The position numbers and the translations under genes were made by a program. The notes under the pieces were generated by a model that saw nothing but the letters and a program-made list of their open reading frames with translations, had not been told where the DNA came from and did no database searches. Below are positions 1 through 8,758 of a DNA stretch of 43,061 nt, piece after piece (the stretch's first letter is position 1; every line of letters begins with the position of its first letter). The stretch is from CAZFLD01 sp964519835 (GTDB lineage Bacteria; Spirochaetota; Spirochaetia; DSM-27196; CAZFLD01), in contig CAZFLD010000033.1 in NCBI GenBank assembly GCA_964519835.1, positions 1-43,061 of the forward strand, written 5' to 3'.

Positions 1-49
1 CCAATCAGGTTTACGCGAAGGATTGTGTAGTAATAAAACGTGGTTAGCT

Positions 50-67
50 CCGCCGCCGCCGCCGCCG
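50..67. repeat. CCG trinucleotide run downstream of the first gene
   Basis: Six perfect CCG units lie just past the 3' end of the KAS III-like gene that ends at position 89. The rest of the first 88 bases holds no gene or terminator I can support. The run could be a slippage-prone tract, but nothing shows that it has a function. Confidence 0.7.
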
Positions 68-88
68 GCACAGCCTGAAGGCGATTCC

Positions 89-1075
89 TCAGTACACCCA
101 GCAGCCGGCGGCAACCGCGAGGCCGGCACCGGAGGCCACCGCCATGACCGTGGCGCCGCGCTTAATACGCCCCTCTTCCACGGCAGTGTGATACGCCATG
201 GGAATACAAGCGCTCCCGGTGTATCCGTAGCGGTCCATGACCATGGTTGTCTTGGACATATCCTGATCGAGGATTCCCATCACCTCTTCGATGACGGACT
301 TGTTGATCTGAGTAAACAGATAGTGGTCGATTTGGTCACGGGTTCGATCGATTTTCTCCAAAACCGTGTCCACCATGACCGGCCACAGCTTGACGTTACG
401 ATCTCCCGGCAATCGTTGGAGAAGCTCGAGGCCGTAGCGGCCCTCGGCCAGCCGCTCGGCCGTGACGGGTTGCTTTGTGCCGCCGGCGTAAACGCCCACG
501 TAGTCGAATTGTGTTCCGTCGGCGAGGAGCTGCCCACCGAGGTAGCCGTCACCGTTTTCGATGATAAATGCGGCGGCGCCGTCTGCAAAAATCGAATAGC
601 CAAAAGCGTCGCCGGGGCGCACAAAGGCGGGCATGTTGTAGAGACCCACTATGCAGGCGTAGCGGATGGACGTGTCGGAGGCAAGCAAGGCCTGGGCGGA
701 GTGGAGGGCCGCCACAAAGCTCGAGCAGCTTGCATTGACGTCGAAAGTGCCACAATATCGCTGTCCCCCCTGAATTCGTCCCTGAAGAACCATACTCGTC
801 GCGGGCGATATGTACTCCGGTGTGTCGCTGGCAACGACAAACAGCCCTATTTCTTTGGGATCTACGCCGGCGGTCTCGATTGCGGCGCGCGCAGCCTTTT
901 CCGCAAAATCGGCGGAGGTCTCGTCGATGCCACGGAGGTGTGCGATGTGCCGCGTGCGGATGCCCAGTTTCCGTTCGGCCCGCTCCGCGTCGAACTCGAT
1001 GCCGGCAAGCTCCATAAGCTCGTTGTTGTCTATCGGGTCGCCGGGAGCATAGAGCCCGGTGCCTACTATCTTCAT
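89..1075 (-). CDS. KAS III-like (FabH-fold) acyl transferase or condensing protein, 328 aa
   Basis: Thiolase-fold protein of the 3-oxoacyl-ACP synthase III family. The nucleophile Cys117 lies in NASCSS and the C-terminus has the glycine-rich SGAGLA segment. The usual catalytic His and Asn of FabH are not conserved: the HQAN position reads TQIN (Thr255) and the YGNT position reads YGYT (Tyr285). It is therefore unlikely to be a normal fatty-acid-initiating FabH; acyl transfer or partnership with the thiolase or the second KAS III-like protein of the operon is possible. The start at 1075 is chosen because AGGAG lies seven bases upstream and the ATG overlaps the stop of the TetR-type gene (ATGA). 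Last gene of the twelve-gene operon. Fold call firm, function open. Confidence 0.85.
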   Translation of the reverse strand: MKIVGTGLYAPGDPIDNNELMELAGIEFDAERAERKLGIRTRHIAHLRGIDETSADFAEKAARAAIETAGVDPKEIGLFVVASDTPEYISPATSMVLQGRIQGGQRYCGTFDVNASCSSFVAALHSAQALLASDTSIRYACIVGLYNMPAFVRPGDAFGYSIFADGAAAFIIENGDGYLGGQLLADGTQFDYVGVYAGGTKQPVTAERLAEGRYGLELLQRLPGDRNVKLWPVMVDTVLEKIDRTRDQIDHYLFTQINKSVIEEVMGILDQDMSKTTMVMDRYGYTGSACIPMAYHTAVEEGRIKRGATVMAVASGAGLAVAAGCWVY

Positions 1076-2190
1076 GGTCCTACTCCTTTGCACATAAGCA
1101 CGCTTAGCTCGCGAATAAACGCGGGAATATCCGGGATACGATTGTTGAGCAGCGCCTCGATGCCGACGTAGTGAGACAGCCCCATCAAAAAGTTCGCCGC
1201 CACCCTACGCGTCTGTTCGTCGGGAATGGCGAGGTTTTCCATGTACCCTTTCTCAAATGCATCGTAGTAGCGACGGACCCAGGGCTTTGCCACAAACTCC
1301 GCTTCACGGACGATCGAGTAGTACTCCGGATGCCGATTGAAATACGACAGGAAGTGCCACACGCCGTAGGCCTCTTGTTCGAGGCGCCCGGCATGAGTCC
1401 GCGCCCGCTCACTCAGAAAGCGACGCGTTCGCCTGCCGATTTGCTCCACAATTGCCGAGAAGAACTCTTCCTTGCTGCCGAAGTACGTGTAGAAGGTGCC
1501 GACCGCCAGTCCCGTTTCGCGGGCGATGTCGCCCACGCCGATCCCGTGGTAGCCACGGCGACCGATAAGCCGCATGCCGGTGGCCAGCAACCGACTGCGG
1601 CTGTCCTGCGTCGTCTCCTCGGCGATTGGCGGGTAGGTGTTCGGAACGTCCACGCGCGATGCGTCTTCCGCGGCATCGGGAAACACGCCGTCGAGCACTA
1701 AGTCCGCGATGATCTCCGCCTTCCGTGGCAGGCCGTCGTAGATCGCACGTGTCGAGTTGAATCTCAGGCCCGAGATTGCATACAAGTATTCGGCCTCGCT
1801 GATCGATCGCTCGAAGACCGCCTCGCAAGCGCGGACATAGATCTCCCGCAACCTCGCCTCATATTCCGGAAGGCGGTACTGTCCCTCGCGATACACCGCG
1901 ACGAGCGGCGCGTAGTGGACACCGGCGGAAAAAACGGCGTTGAATAGGCAGACCAGCCGATCGCGGACGGACTTTCCGTTGACTCCCGCCAGTGCGCCCT
2001 CGAAGAGGTCCAGGAACTCATCCAGCAAGTCGCGGACAATGCCCGTCTTATCGCGATAGTAGCGGTAGTAGACCCCGTTCGACAGACCGGCCGCGCGGCA
2101 GATCTCTGCAATGGATACGGTCTCGAACCAGCGCTTTGAGAATAGCTCCAGGGCGGCGTCGCGCAGCTTTGTCGGGGTCGTCGTGGTCAC
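1072..2190 (-). CDS. Double-length TetR-type regulator with two HTH domains, 372 aa
   Basis: The protein is about twice the length of a normal TetR-family repressor and contains two TetR-type N-terminal DNA-binding domains. The first helix-turn-helix is at residues 26-45 (AEICRAAGLSNGVYYRYY) and the second at 218-237 (DIARETGLAVGTFYTYF). Each is followed by a helical stretch of about 130-150 residues like a TetR ligand/dimer domain. The start codon is GTG, overlapping the stop of the hydrolase gene by one base, with GGAGAGG upstream. Its place inside the operon suggests control of that operon through an acyl-CoA or related effector, as for many TetR proteins next to lipid or CoA genes; this is inference. 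The frame is continuous, so it is a fusion and not two genes. Confidence 0.9.
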   Translation of the reverse strand: MTTTTPTKLRDAALELFSKRWFETVSIAEICRAAGLSNGVYYRYYRDKTGIVRDLLDEFLDLFEGALAGVNGKSVRDRLVCLFNAVFSAGVHYAPLVAVYREGQYRLPEYEARLREIYVRACEAVFERSISEAEYLYAISGLRFNSTRAIYDGLPRKAEIIADLVLDGVFPDAAEDASRVDVPNTYPPIAEETTQDSRSRLLATGMRLIGRRGYHGIGVGDIARETGLAVGTFYTYFGSKEEFFSAIVEQIGRRTRRFLSERARTHAGRLEQEAYGVWHFLSYFNRHPEYYSIVREAEFVAKPWVRRYYDAFEKGYMENLAIPDEQTRRVAANFLMGLSHYVGIEALLNNRIPDIPAFIRELSVLMCKGVGP

Positions 2191-2969
2191 TATGCCTCTC
2201 CGCGGAGAATTGTCCTTATAAGCTCGTTGAACTCGTCGGGAATCTCGACCATTGGTGAATGGCCGGAGGCCGGAAACCGATGCGCGCCGCCGCCGAAAAA
2301 GGTCGCCATTTCGTGCGCCCGCTCGGTGGTGATAAGAACGTCGAGGCCGCCGCTAATCACATCGGTGGGGATCGCCACACCTTTGAGCTTCTCCGTGTAG
2401 ACCGCGTCGGCAAGTGCTTCGGCATGACCGATAAAACACTCGCGATTCATGGCCCAGGCGTCGTCTACGAGCTTGGCAAAAAATGCTTCGTCTTTGATTG
2501 TCGGTACTACGGTCCGTAGGGCCTGGGCGAGGATGTTTTTGTCCGCCTTGTAGGCCTCGATGGCAGGGTAGTGCTCCTTGGGAGTGACAAGTCCGTCGAT
2601 GGGCGAGGAGTCCACGAGGATCAGCCTCTCCACAAGCGCGGGCTTCCGGACGAGGAGCTCCATAGCCACCGCGCCGCCCAGGCTGTGTCCCAGCACCGCA
2701 GCCGACCCAATGCCAAGCGTGTCCATGATTGCCGCCACCCACCCCGCATAGGCGGGAATAGTGCAGGCGTCGATATGGTCGCTTTGACCAAAGTTCGGCA
2801 TGTCCGGAGCAACGGCGTGGCCAGGATAGTCGGCTAGCAGCGGCTCAAACCACCGGCCGCTGCCGAGATTGCCATGGATACACAGGAGAGTGGGATAGGC
2901 GGAGTCGTGCCCTTCGGATTGCCTGGTGTGAATCGATTTGCCGTTTACGCTGATCGTTTCTTCTTTCAT
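2190..2969 (-). CDS. Alpha/beta hydrolase, 259 aa
   Basis: Single-domain alpha/beta hydrolase with the expected triad: Ser96 in GHSLGG, Asp210 in GGLDVL and His237 in SGHSPM. The oxyanion HGN motif is at residues 32-34. No signal peptide is seen, so it acts in the cytoplasm. The family covers esterases, C-C bond hydrolases and thioesterases; the cap region does not let me choose. In this operon it could release an acid from an imported ester, or cleave a beta-diketone or CoA ester before or after the thiolase step. It starts two bases after the thiolase stop, with a purine-rich site inside the thiolase end, so the two are translationally coupled. Confidence 0.9.
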   Translation of the reverse strand: MKEETISVNGKSIHTRQSEGHDSAYPTLLCIHGNLGSGRWFEPLLADYPGHAVAPDMPNFGQSDHIDACTIPAYAGWVAAIMDTLGIGSAAVLGHSLGGAVAMELLVRKPALVERLILVDSSPIDGLVTPKEHYPAIEAYKADKNILAQALRTVVPTIKDEAFFAKLVDDAWAMNRECFIGHAEALADAVYTEKLKGVAIPTDVISGGLDVLITTERAHEMATFFGGGAHRFPASGHSPMVEIPDEFNELIRTILRGEA

Positions 2970-2971
2970 TC

Positions 2972-4177
2972 CTAACCTCGTTTCAAAATCAATGCCGTAC
3001 CCATGCCGCCGCCTACACAGAGTGATGCGAGCCCCAGCTTTGCGTCACGCCGTGCCATTTCGTGGAGCAGAGTCACGGTAATACGATTGCCGGAAGCTCC
3101 CAAGGGATGACCCAAGGCGATGGCGCCGCCGTTGACGTTGGTTCGCTCGAGGAGCGCTTCCTTCGATTCGCCGTGCTCGTCGGCAAGCTCGGTGAGTACG
3201 CCGAGGCTTTGTGCGGCAAAGGCTTCGTTTAACTCGATTAGTTCCATAGCCGACAACTGTAGGCCGGCCCGGCTCAAGGCCTTTTTGATTGCGGGTACAG
3301 GACCAAGGCCCATGATGGAAGGATCAACCGCCGCCTGAGCGCCGGCCACAATTTCCGCCAGCGGTGTAAGGCTGTGTTGCACGACCGCCGCCTCGGAGGC
3401 AAGTACGACGGCGGCGGCGCCGTCGTTTATGCCGGAGGCGTTCCCCGCGGTTACCGTGCCGTCTTTCTCGAACGCGGGGCGCAGGCTTGCGAGTGTCTCT
3501 ACAGTAGTGTCGGGCCGAATGTGCTCATCGGCATCCACGGTAACGGTCTTCTTACGCTCTTTGACATCAACCGGCACGATCTCGGCGGCAAACCGCCCTG
3601 CCTCGCGGGCGGCGGCCGCGCGGCGCTGGCTCTCCGCGGCAAACTCGTCTTGTTGTTCCCGCGTAATGGTGTGCTTCCGCGCAATGTTTTCCGCCGTGAC
3701 CCCCATGTGGTAGTTGTTGAAAACATCCGTCAGGCCGTCCTGCAACAGGCTGTCCTCCATCTGCAAGCCACCGAGTTTTGCGCCCCAGCGGATGGTGCCG
3801 GGCATGCTAAAGGGCGCAATGCTCATGTTTTCCATACCGGCCGCAACCGCCATCTCGTCCTCGCCCAAGCGAATACGATCAGCGGCGAGCATGATTGCCT
3901 TCATGCCGCTACCGCAAAGCATGTTGACCGTGTAGGCGGGAACATGTGCGGGAATGCCCGCGTAGATAGACGCCTGCCGTCCGGGACCCATGCCCTGCGC
4001 ATTGGTCAATACGTTACCAACAATGACTTCATCTAGTGCCGCCGCGTCCACACCGGCATCTTCGACTGCCGCCTTGATGGCAGCGGCGCCCAGTTGCGTA
4101 GCCGGTGTGGTTTTGAAGCTTCCACCAAATGTTCCGATGGCGGTTCTTCGCGCCGCCACGATGTACACTTTGTTCAT
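2972..4177 (-). CDS. Acetyl-CoA C-acyltransferase (thiolase), 401 aa
   Basis: Full-length type II thiolase. Nucleophile Cys88 lies in NMLCGSGMKA, the NEAF motif is in the C-terminal half, His357 is in ALGHPLGASG, and the second active-site Cys387 is in CVGGGMG. The enzyme either joins two acetyl-CoA or cleaves 3-ketoacyl-CoA with CoA; the close likeness to acetoacetyl-CoA thiolases favours a short substrate. GGGAGGAG lies just before the ATG. It follows the CoA-transferase with nine bases between them. With the SDR, the CoA-transferase and the importer it fits degradation of an imported keto or hydroxy acid to acetyl-CoA. Confidence 0.95.
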   Translation of the reverse strand: MNKVYIVAARRTAIGTFGGSFKTTPATQLGAAAIKAAVEDAGVDAAALDEVIVGNVLTNAQGMGPGRQASIYAGIPAHVPAYTVNMLCGSGMKAIMLAADRIRLGEDEMAVAAGMENMSIAPFSMPGTIRWGAKLGGLQMEDSLLQDGLTDVFNNYHMGVTAENIARKHTITREQQDEFAAESQRRAAAAREAGRFAAEIVPVDVKERKKTVTVDADEHIRPDTTVETLASLRPAFEKDGTVTAGNASGINDGAAAVVLASEAAVVQHSLTPLAEIVAGAQAAVDPSIMGLGPVPAIKKALSRAGLQLSAMELIELNEAFAAQSLGVLTELADEHGESKEALLERTNVNGGAIALGHPLGASGNRITVTLLHEMARRDAKLGLASLCVGGGMGTALILKRG

Positions 4178-4186
4178 GACTCCTCC

Positions 4187-5506
4187 CTATATGTATCCGA
4201 GCTTCTCCGCCGCCTCGGCGAGCTCGCCGCGATAATCCGGATGTGCAATCGATATAAGCGCCCGAGCTCGCTCACTCACGGTTCTGCCCAAGAGCTGGAC
4301 GGCGCCGTATTCCGTCGCTACCCAATCCAGGTCCTGGCGCGGTACGGTAACAGCCGAGCCCTCCGGAAGCATCGGCACAATGGTCGATATCGTTCCCTTT
4401 TTGGCCGTCGACCGTAGTGCAATAACGCCTTTCCCGTTTTTGGCCTTTTGGGCGCCACGATGAGTGTCCAGCTGACCACCGGTGCCGGAGTACTGCACGG
4501 GTCCAAGGCTCTCAGAGCACACTTGGCCGGTCAGATCTACCGTGATGGCGGTGTTGATGCTTACCATGTTGTCGTTTTGAGCTATCACGTAGGGATCGTT
4601 TACGTAGCTGCCGCGAAGCTCGAGCACCGCCGGATTGTTGTCGAGCCACTCGTACATACGCTTGCTCCCGAGTGCAAATGTAAAGACAAACTTGTCGGGC
4701 CACAGTGTCTTTTTGTGATTGGTGATCGCCCCTGAGTCGAAAAGATCGATCATGCTCTCGGCAAACATCTCGGTGTGGATACCAAGATCCTTTTTGTCTG
4801 AGAGCAATGCGGCGACGGCGTTTGGAATGCCGCCGATCCCGATCTGCAACGTTGTCCCATCGCCGGCAAGCTTGGCGATGTGGCCCGCGATCTCTTTCTC
4901 GACAGGTCCCGGCTCCAGCACGGGAATTGTTGGAACGGCGGCGTCGTATTCCACCACCGCATCGGCGCGGCGGATGTGAACCTGCGTGTCGCCGTGCAAA
5001 AACGGCACGTGCTTGTTTACCTCGAGGATCACCATGTCCGCCGCCTCTATGACCTCACCCTCGTAGACATTGGAGAGGCCGAGGTTTAGAAAGCCGGTAG
5101 TTTCCTGCATGGGGGTGACGGGACCCCAGTAAACGATTGGTACGCCTTGAGCTTTGAGCGCGCGGAGCTTATTGCCGCCCGCCTGATGAAGGTTGTTAGG
5201 AATGTAGTCCACAAGACGATGGCCGAGCTTTGCGGCGCTCCGGTTCGAGGGGCCGAAAAACCAGTTTTCGTTTATAAACCGCCCGTCATACCGCGGGTCC
5301 TCGCAGAACCTGTAGGACTGCATGTTGAGGCAGGAGAGGATCCGCAAGTGCTCGAACTGATCCGCAAACTCGTGGATGCGGGACATAAATCCCTGGCTCT
5401 CCATGGATGCCATTCCCATGATCACGGCCGCCCGCTTTGGCAGGCGCGATATCGCCTCCTCCATGGACAGCAGCTTGCTGTTGTACGTCTCTCTCCACTG
5501 TGGCAT
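4187..5506 (-). CDS. Acetyl-CoA hydrolase/CoA-transferase family (Cat1 type), 439 aa
   Basis: Family I CoA-transferase of the acetyl-CoA hydrolase / 4-hydroxybutyrate CoA-transferase group. Visible marks are GIGGIPNAVAALL in the middle, the region LGIHTEMFAES carrying the presumed catalytic Glu, and GTGGQLD toward the C-terminus. The length is usual for single-chain members. It would move CoA between acetyl-CoA or butyryl-CoA and an incoming acid, activating the substrate brought in by the Liv-type importer. GGAG is placed eight bases before the ATG. The 78-base gap to the upstream SDR gene is the second widest in the CoA block and is rich in GGCC repeats that may fold. The exact acid cannot be told from the sequence. 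Confidence 0.9.
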   Translation of the reverse strand: MPQWRETYNSKLLSMEEAISRLPKRAAVIMGMASMESQGFMSRIHEFADQFEHLRILSCLNMQSYRFCEDPRYDGRFINENWFFGPSNRSAAKLGHRLVDYIPNNLHQAGGNKLRALKAQGVPIVYWGPVTPMQETTGFLNLGLSNVYEGEVIEAADMVILEVNKHVPFLHGDTQVHIRRADAVVEYDAAVPTIPVLEPGPVEKEIAGHIAKLAGDGTTLQIGIGGIPNAVAALLSDKKDLGIHTEMFAESMIDLFDSGAITNHKKTLWPDKFVFTFALGSKRMYEWLDNNPAVLELRGSYVNDPYVIAQNDNMVSINTAITVDLTGQVCSESLGPVQYSGTGGQLDTHRGAQKAKNGKGVIALRSTAKKGTISTIVPMLPEGSAVTVPRQDLDWVATEYGAVQLLGRTVSERARALISIAHPDYRGELAEAAEKLGYI

Positions 5507-5584
5507 CTTCTTGCTCCTCGTTTGTGCGCGGTCCGTTCGGGCCGCTGCGGCCCGGCCTACGGCCCCTGCGCCGTTGCAGCCGGC

Positions 5585-6322
5585 CTATATCACCAGGCCG
5601 CCGTCCACGCCGATGACCTGGGCGGTGACAAAGCTCGATAGATCACTCGCGAGCCATAGAGCGGCGTTCGCGATGTCCTCCGGTTCGCCCATGCGCCCGA
5701 GCACGGTCTTAGCCACCATCGCGTCGAGGATCTTTTCGGGCACCTTTTCGGTCATCGGCGTACGAATAAAGCCGGGGGCGATTGCGTTGACCCGCACCTT
5801 GGCTCCCTTTCGGGCGAATTCCTTGGCCCAGGTTTTTGTCATGGAAACAACGCCACCCTTTGTGGCCGCGTAGTTTGATTGACCAACGTTACCGGTGAGA
5901 GCGACGATGCTCGCCATATTGATAACGGAGCCCGCACCCTGCTCCATCATGCGCGGTCCAACGGCTCGCGCCATGTTAAACACGCCCGTGAGGTTCACCG
6001 CTATAACCGCACTCCACTCGTCGTCCGTCATCTTCTGAATGAGGTTGTCGCGCGTGATCCCCGCGTTGTTTACAAGGACGTCGACGCTTCCCTCCACGTT
6101 CCAGATGTTTTCTACTTCCGTATTTACCGCGCCGGAATCGGTAACATTGACGACAACGCTTTTTACCGTCGGATAGTCGTGTGTGACTTCTTCAAAACCG
6201 TCAAAGCCCATGTCCAGGGCGTAGACAGCCTTTGCGCCGGCGGCCGCATATGTCTCTACAATCTTTCTTCCAATTCCCCGCGCGCCGCCGGTCACGAGGC
6301 ATATCTTGCCTTCCAAGTTCAT
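5585..6322 (-). CDS. Short-chain dehydrogenase/reductase, FabG-like, 245 aa
   Basis: Classical SDR: the cofactor motif TGGARGIG is near the N-terminus, NNAG follows in the core, and the catalytic Ser-Tyr-Lys set lies in NMASIVALTG and SNYAATKGG, followed by PGFIRT. It closely resembles 3-oxoacyl reductases and would interconvert a 3-ketoacyl and 3-hydroxyacyl thioester with NAD(P)H. The start at 6322 is preferred over an in-frame ATG at 6358 because it overlaps the KAS III-like stop as ATGA and has GGGGAG upstream. The neighbouring thiolase and CoA-transferase suggest a CoA ester as substrate. Confidence 0.92.
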   Translation of the reverse strand: MNLEGKICLVTGGARGIGRKIVETYAAAGAKAVYALDMGFDGFEEVTHDYPTVKSVVVNVTDSGAVNTEVENIWNVEGSVDVLVNNAGITRDNLIQKMTDDEWSAVIAVNLTGVFNMARAVGPRMMEQGAGSVINMASIVALTGNVGQSNYAATKGGVVSMTKTWAKEFARKGAKVRVNAIAPGFIRTPMTEKVPEKILDAMVAKTVLGRMGEPEDIANAALWLASDLSSFVTAQVIGVDGGLVI

Positions 6323-7332
6323 GTGTTTACTCCCCACCGCACAGCCGCCGCCGCCCACACAAATCCTATGCCGGCGCCGACCATTACAATGTTGTCTCCG
6401 TCCTTGATCTTGCCCGCTTTAAGGCCTTCGAGGATCGATATAATCTGATCGTTCTGACCAACGTGACCATAGTTGCTCAGGTACGTTGTTTGATTCTCGT
6501 TGATTCCGAGCTCCTGCAGCACCGTCTTGTGTGTGCTGCGCTTGAAGTGCAGAATTGCCAGGTAGTCTATGTCCTTGTCCGTGAGGCCACCTTTTTTGAG
6601 GCTCTCGCGGATCACCGCGTAGAAGTTCGGGAGTGTTCGTTCCCCAAGCTTCTTTTTGAATCCATCCACGTCGTCGATAACAAAGTGGAACTTGTCGGTA
6701 TCTGTGTGTTGCGGCGGCCAGTTTTGTGTGCCGCCGACTCTTACAACACAGTCCGTTGAAAAGCTGCCGTCCCCGCGGAAGGCGGTGCCGAGGATCCGAT
6801 TGCGACCGGCACCCCGACGCAAGATCATCGCCGCGCCGCCGGCGCCGATGTCGAACATAAACGAGGTTTCTTTCACCGAGTAGTCGACCATGTCGCCGTT
6901 TCGGTAGCCGCTTACGAGGAGGATCGTTTTGTAGTCCTCGTTGGCCACCATTAGGCTTCGGGCCACTTCCATTCCCGCCATCATACTTCCGCACATGGCT
7001 TCCATATCAAAGCTCCAGGCCCGCGTGGCACCTATCGCGTCGGCTACATGGAGGCCCGCAAGCCAGTTCAGGTAATCCTTATGCTGACCGCCGTTCCAGA
7101 TTACCACGTCGATATCGGCGGGCGCGACGGCCGCCATTTGGATTGCGTTCTTGGCGGCCGCGATGCCCATGGCGCTTGTTGTGTCGTTGGGGCCGGGCAC
7201 GGGCTTTTTTTCTACGCCGAATTTGGTTTGTATTACCTCTTCCGGTATGTTCGTCTTGGCCGCAATTTCGGATGCGTCCATCGTTTGCTCGGGAAAGGCA
7301 ACGCCAAGCCCGATTATTCCTACATCAATCAT
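6319..7332 (-). CDS. KAS III-like (FabH-fold) protein, 337 aa
   Basis: Second thiolase-fold protein of the KAS III group in the operon, only distantly similar to the one at 89-1075. Cys114 in EAMCGSMM is the presumed nucleophile and His262 in ILHFKRS matches the FabH histidine, but the FabH Asn position is His290 in NYGHVGQN. A Cys-His-His set differs from both FabH (Cys-His-Asn) and the partner protein. The C-terminal strand with VGAGIGFVWAAA is typical of the family. It may condense, cleave or transfer a short acyl group, possibly as a heteromer with the other copy. It follows a 145-base gap after LivJ that contains a possible attenuating hairpin. Confidence 0.85.
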   Translation of the reverse strand: MIDVGIIGLGVAFPEQTMDASEIAAKTNIPEEVIQTKFGVEKKPVPGPNDTTSAMGIAAAKNAIQMAAVAPADIDVVIWNGGQHKDYLNWLAGLHVADAIGATRAWSFDMEAMCGSMMAGMEVARSLMVANEDYKTILLVSGYRNGDMVDYSVKETSFMFDIGAGGAAMILRRGAGRNRILGTAFRGDGSFSTDCVVRVGGTQNWPPQHTDTDKFHFVIDDVDGFKKKLGERTLPNFYAVIRESLKKGGLTDKDIDYLAILHFKRSTHKTVLQELGINENQTTYLSNYGHVGQNDQIISILEGLKAGKIKDGDNIVMVGAGIGFVWAAAAVRWGVNT

Positions 7333-7378
7333 CGTCGCTTCCCAAAACCCAAAATGAGAGGTAGTTCAGTCAGGCGCC

Positions 7379-7408
7379 AAAAAAATGATCGGCCCAACAG
7401 GGCGGCCG
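7379..7408 (-). terminator. Possible attenuator between livJ and the CoA genes
   Basis: On the minus strand a short hairpin with arms CGGCC and GGCCG (plus strand 7404-7408 and 7390-7394) is followed after four bases by seven T (7379-7385). Just upstream, about 7408-7455, longer inverted arms around CGGAGC/GCTCCG add structure. This could lower transcription from the importer genes into the enzyme genes. The stem is short and spaced from the T run, so it is a weak candidate. Confidence 0.35.
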
Positions 7409-7477
7409 GAGCGATGCCCCTCCCCGCGCCCCCGGGTGTCCGGAAGAGAGGACATCGGCTCCGCTTTGCCGCCTACT

Positions 7478-8701
7478 CTAATTCAAAATGTCGGTGATGG
7501 CCTCGAGAGGCTGATCAACGACCCAGCCCGGACCGTCCTCGTAGGTTGCCTGGAGAAGAGACATGGCCTGGGTGCCGACGCGCCGACCGCCTGCGTAGTC
7601 GACCGTACCTCCGAGGGGTATCTCCACCGGGGTCTCTTCCATCGCCGCCACGTAGTTGTCCCAGGTCAGGGGATCGTCGCCGACGCGCTCCAGACCCTGG
7701 ACAAAGATCGATGCTGCAATCCAGCCCGCCTGAGCGTAAGGATTGCCGGCAAGCGCGGGGTCAATCCTAGAGACCTCTTCCACGTATGCGTTGAGGGCTT
7801 CGGTGGGATTGCCTTCGTCGTCTACGACCTGAAGCCACGCGTTGGCATAAACGTCAAAGGATCCCAGGGCCTCTTGTACGCCTTCCACAAACGTGGGTGC
7901 CGCGTTGACGTAGCTTGTGATAACCGGCTTGTCGTTTCCGGCGGCCGCAAGAGCCTTGATGGCCACCTCAGCCGGAACCTGGTTGGCCGCCACAAGCACA
8001 ACGTCTACGTCTTCGCTGAGAATGGTCTGGGCGGCCGAGCTCATGTCCGCGGCGTCGGGGGCGACCTGAGCGGAGACCACCGGCACGCCGAGCATCCCGG
8101 CACGAAGCTCGATACCGGCGAGGAGTCCCTTGCCGTCGTCGGCATTGGGATAAATCACACCGATTTTCTCAGCGTCGAAGTTGGATACCGCCCGAGCGAC
8201 CATAACTTCGCCTTCGGCGTCGTAGATGGGCTGGACCGGAAACGATGCCCGAGCGCCTCCCTCGGCGTCGAGGTCGAACAACGACCTGAGTCCGGTGGCA
8301 TAATACACACGGGGAATGCCGATCGTGTTCAGGTACTCCTGCGTAGCGGCAACCGTGGGGGTTCCAAAGTGACCGACAAGCGCGAAGATCTGATCGTCCT
8401 CAACAAGGCGCTGTGAATACGTGAGGCCCTGCGCTCCGTCGAACTCATCGTCATAGTGCACCCACTCGATGGTCCGGCCCGCGACGCCGCCCGCGTCGTT
8501 TACCATGCTAAAGTAGGCCTCGATGCCCTGATTAAAGGGGACGCCTACCGCCGCCAAAGCGCCGCTTGTGGCCGCGGCATTTCCTACCAGCACGCTGTCT
8601 TCCGTCACGCCCTGCGCCAACTCGGCTTCGGTAGTGCCCGCAGCCGGCAGCACAAACACCACTGCTGCGATAAGCAGCAAAACAACCGTCAGTTTTTTCA
8701 T
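7478..8701 (-). CDS. livJ: LivJ-type periplasmic substrate-binding protein, 407 aa
   Basis: Secreted binding protein of the type I periplasmic fold used by branched-chain amino acid (HAAT) importers. A signal peptide (MKKLTVVLLLIAAVV, ending around AAGTTEA) has no lipobox Cys, so release by signal peptidase I is likely. The mature part starts with the usual sequence about substrate-induced activity (VLVGNAAATSGALAAVG). AGGAGG is eight bases before the ATG. It is the fifth gene of the operon, after livHMGF. HAAT importers also carry amides, urea, short acids and aromatic compounds, and the CoA genes behind it argue for an acid rather than an amino acid; that is inference. Confidence 0.92.
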   Translation of the reverse strand: MKKLTVVLLLIAAVVFVLPAAGTTEAELAQGVTEDSVLVGNAAATSGALAAVGVPFNQGIEAYFSMVNDAGGVAGRTIEWVHYDDEFDGAQGLTYSQRLVEDDQIFALVGHFGTPTVAATQEYLNTIGIPRVYYATGLRSLFDLDAEGGARASFPVQPIYDAEGEVMVARAVSNFDAEKIGVIYPNADDGKGLLAGIELRAGMLGVPVVSAQVAPDAADMSSAAQTILSEDVDVVLVAANQVPAEVAIKALAAAGNDKPVITSYVNAAPTFVEGVQEALGSFDVYANAWLQVVDDEGNPTEALNAYVEEVSRIDPALAGNPYAQAGWIAASIFVQGLERVGDDPLTWDNYVAAMEETPVEIPLGGTVDYAGGRRVGTQAMSLLQATYEDGPGWVVDQPLEAITDILN

Positions 8702-8731
8702 TCCTTCCTCCTACAAAGGTTCTGTATTGCT

Positions 8732-8748
8732 AAGCCGCTATGCGGCTT
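8732..8748 (-). other. Intercistronic hairpin between livF and livJ
   Basis: A perfect seven-base stem (AAGCCGC / GCGGCTT) with a three-base loop sits in the 57-base gap. No T run follows, so it is not a terminator. Such hairpins often mark processing sites or protect an mRNA end, which could raise the level of the binding protein relative to the membrane parts. Confidence 0.5.
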
Positions 8749-8758
8749 GATTCCACGT

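Noticed and set aside
89..1075. Housekeeping FabH for fatty acid synthesis
   Set aside because: Catalytic His and Asn are not conserved and no other fab genes (acpP, fabD, fabF) are adjacent.
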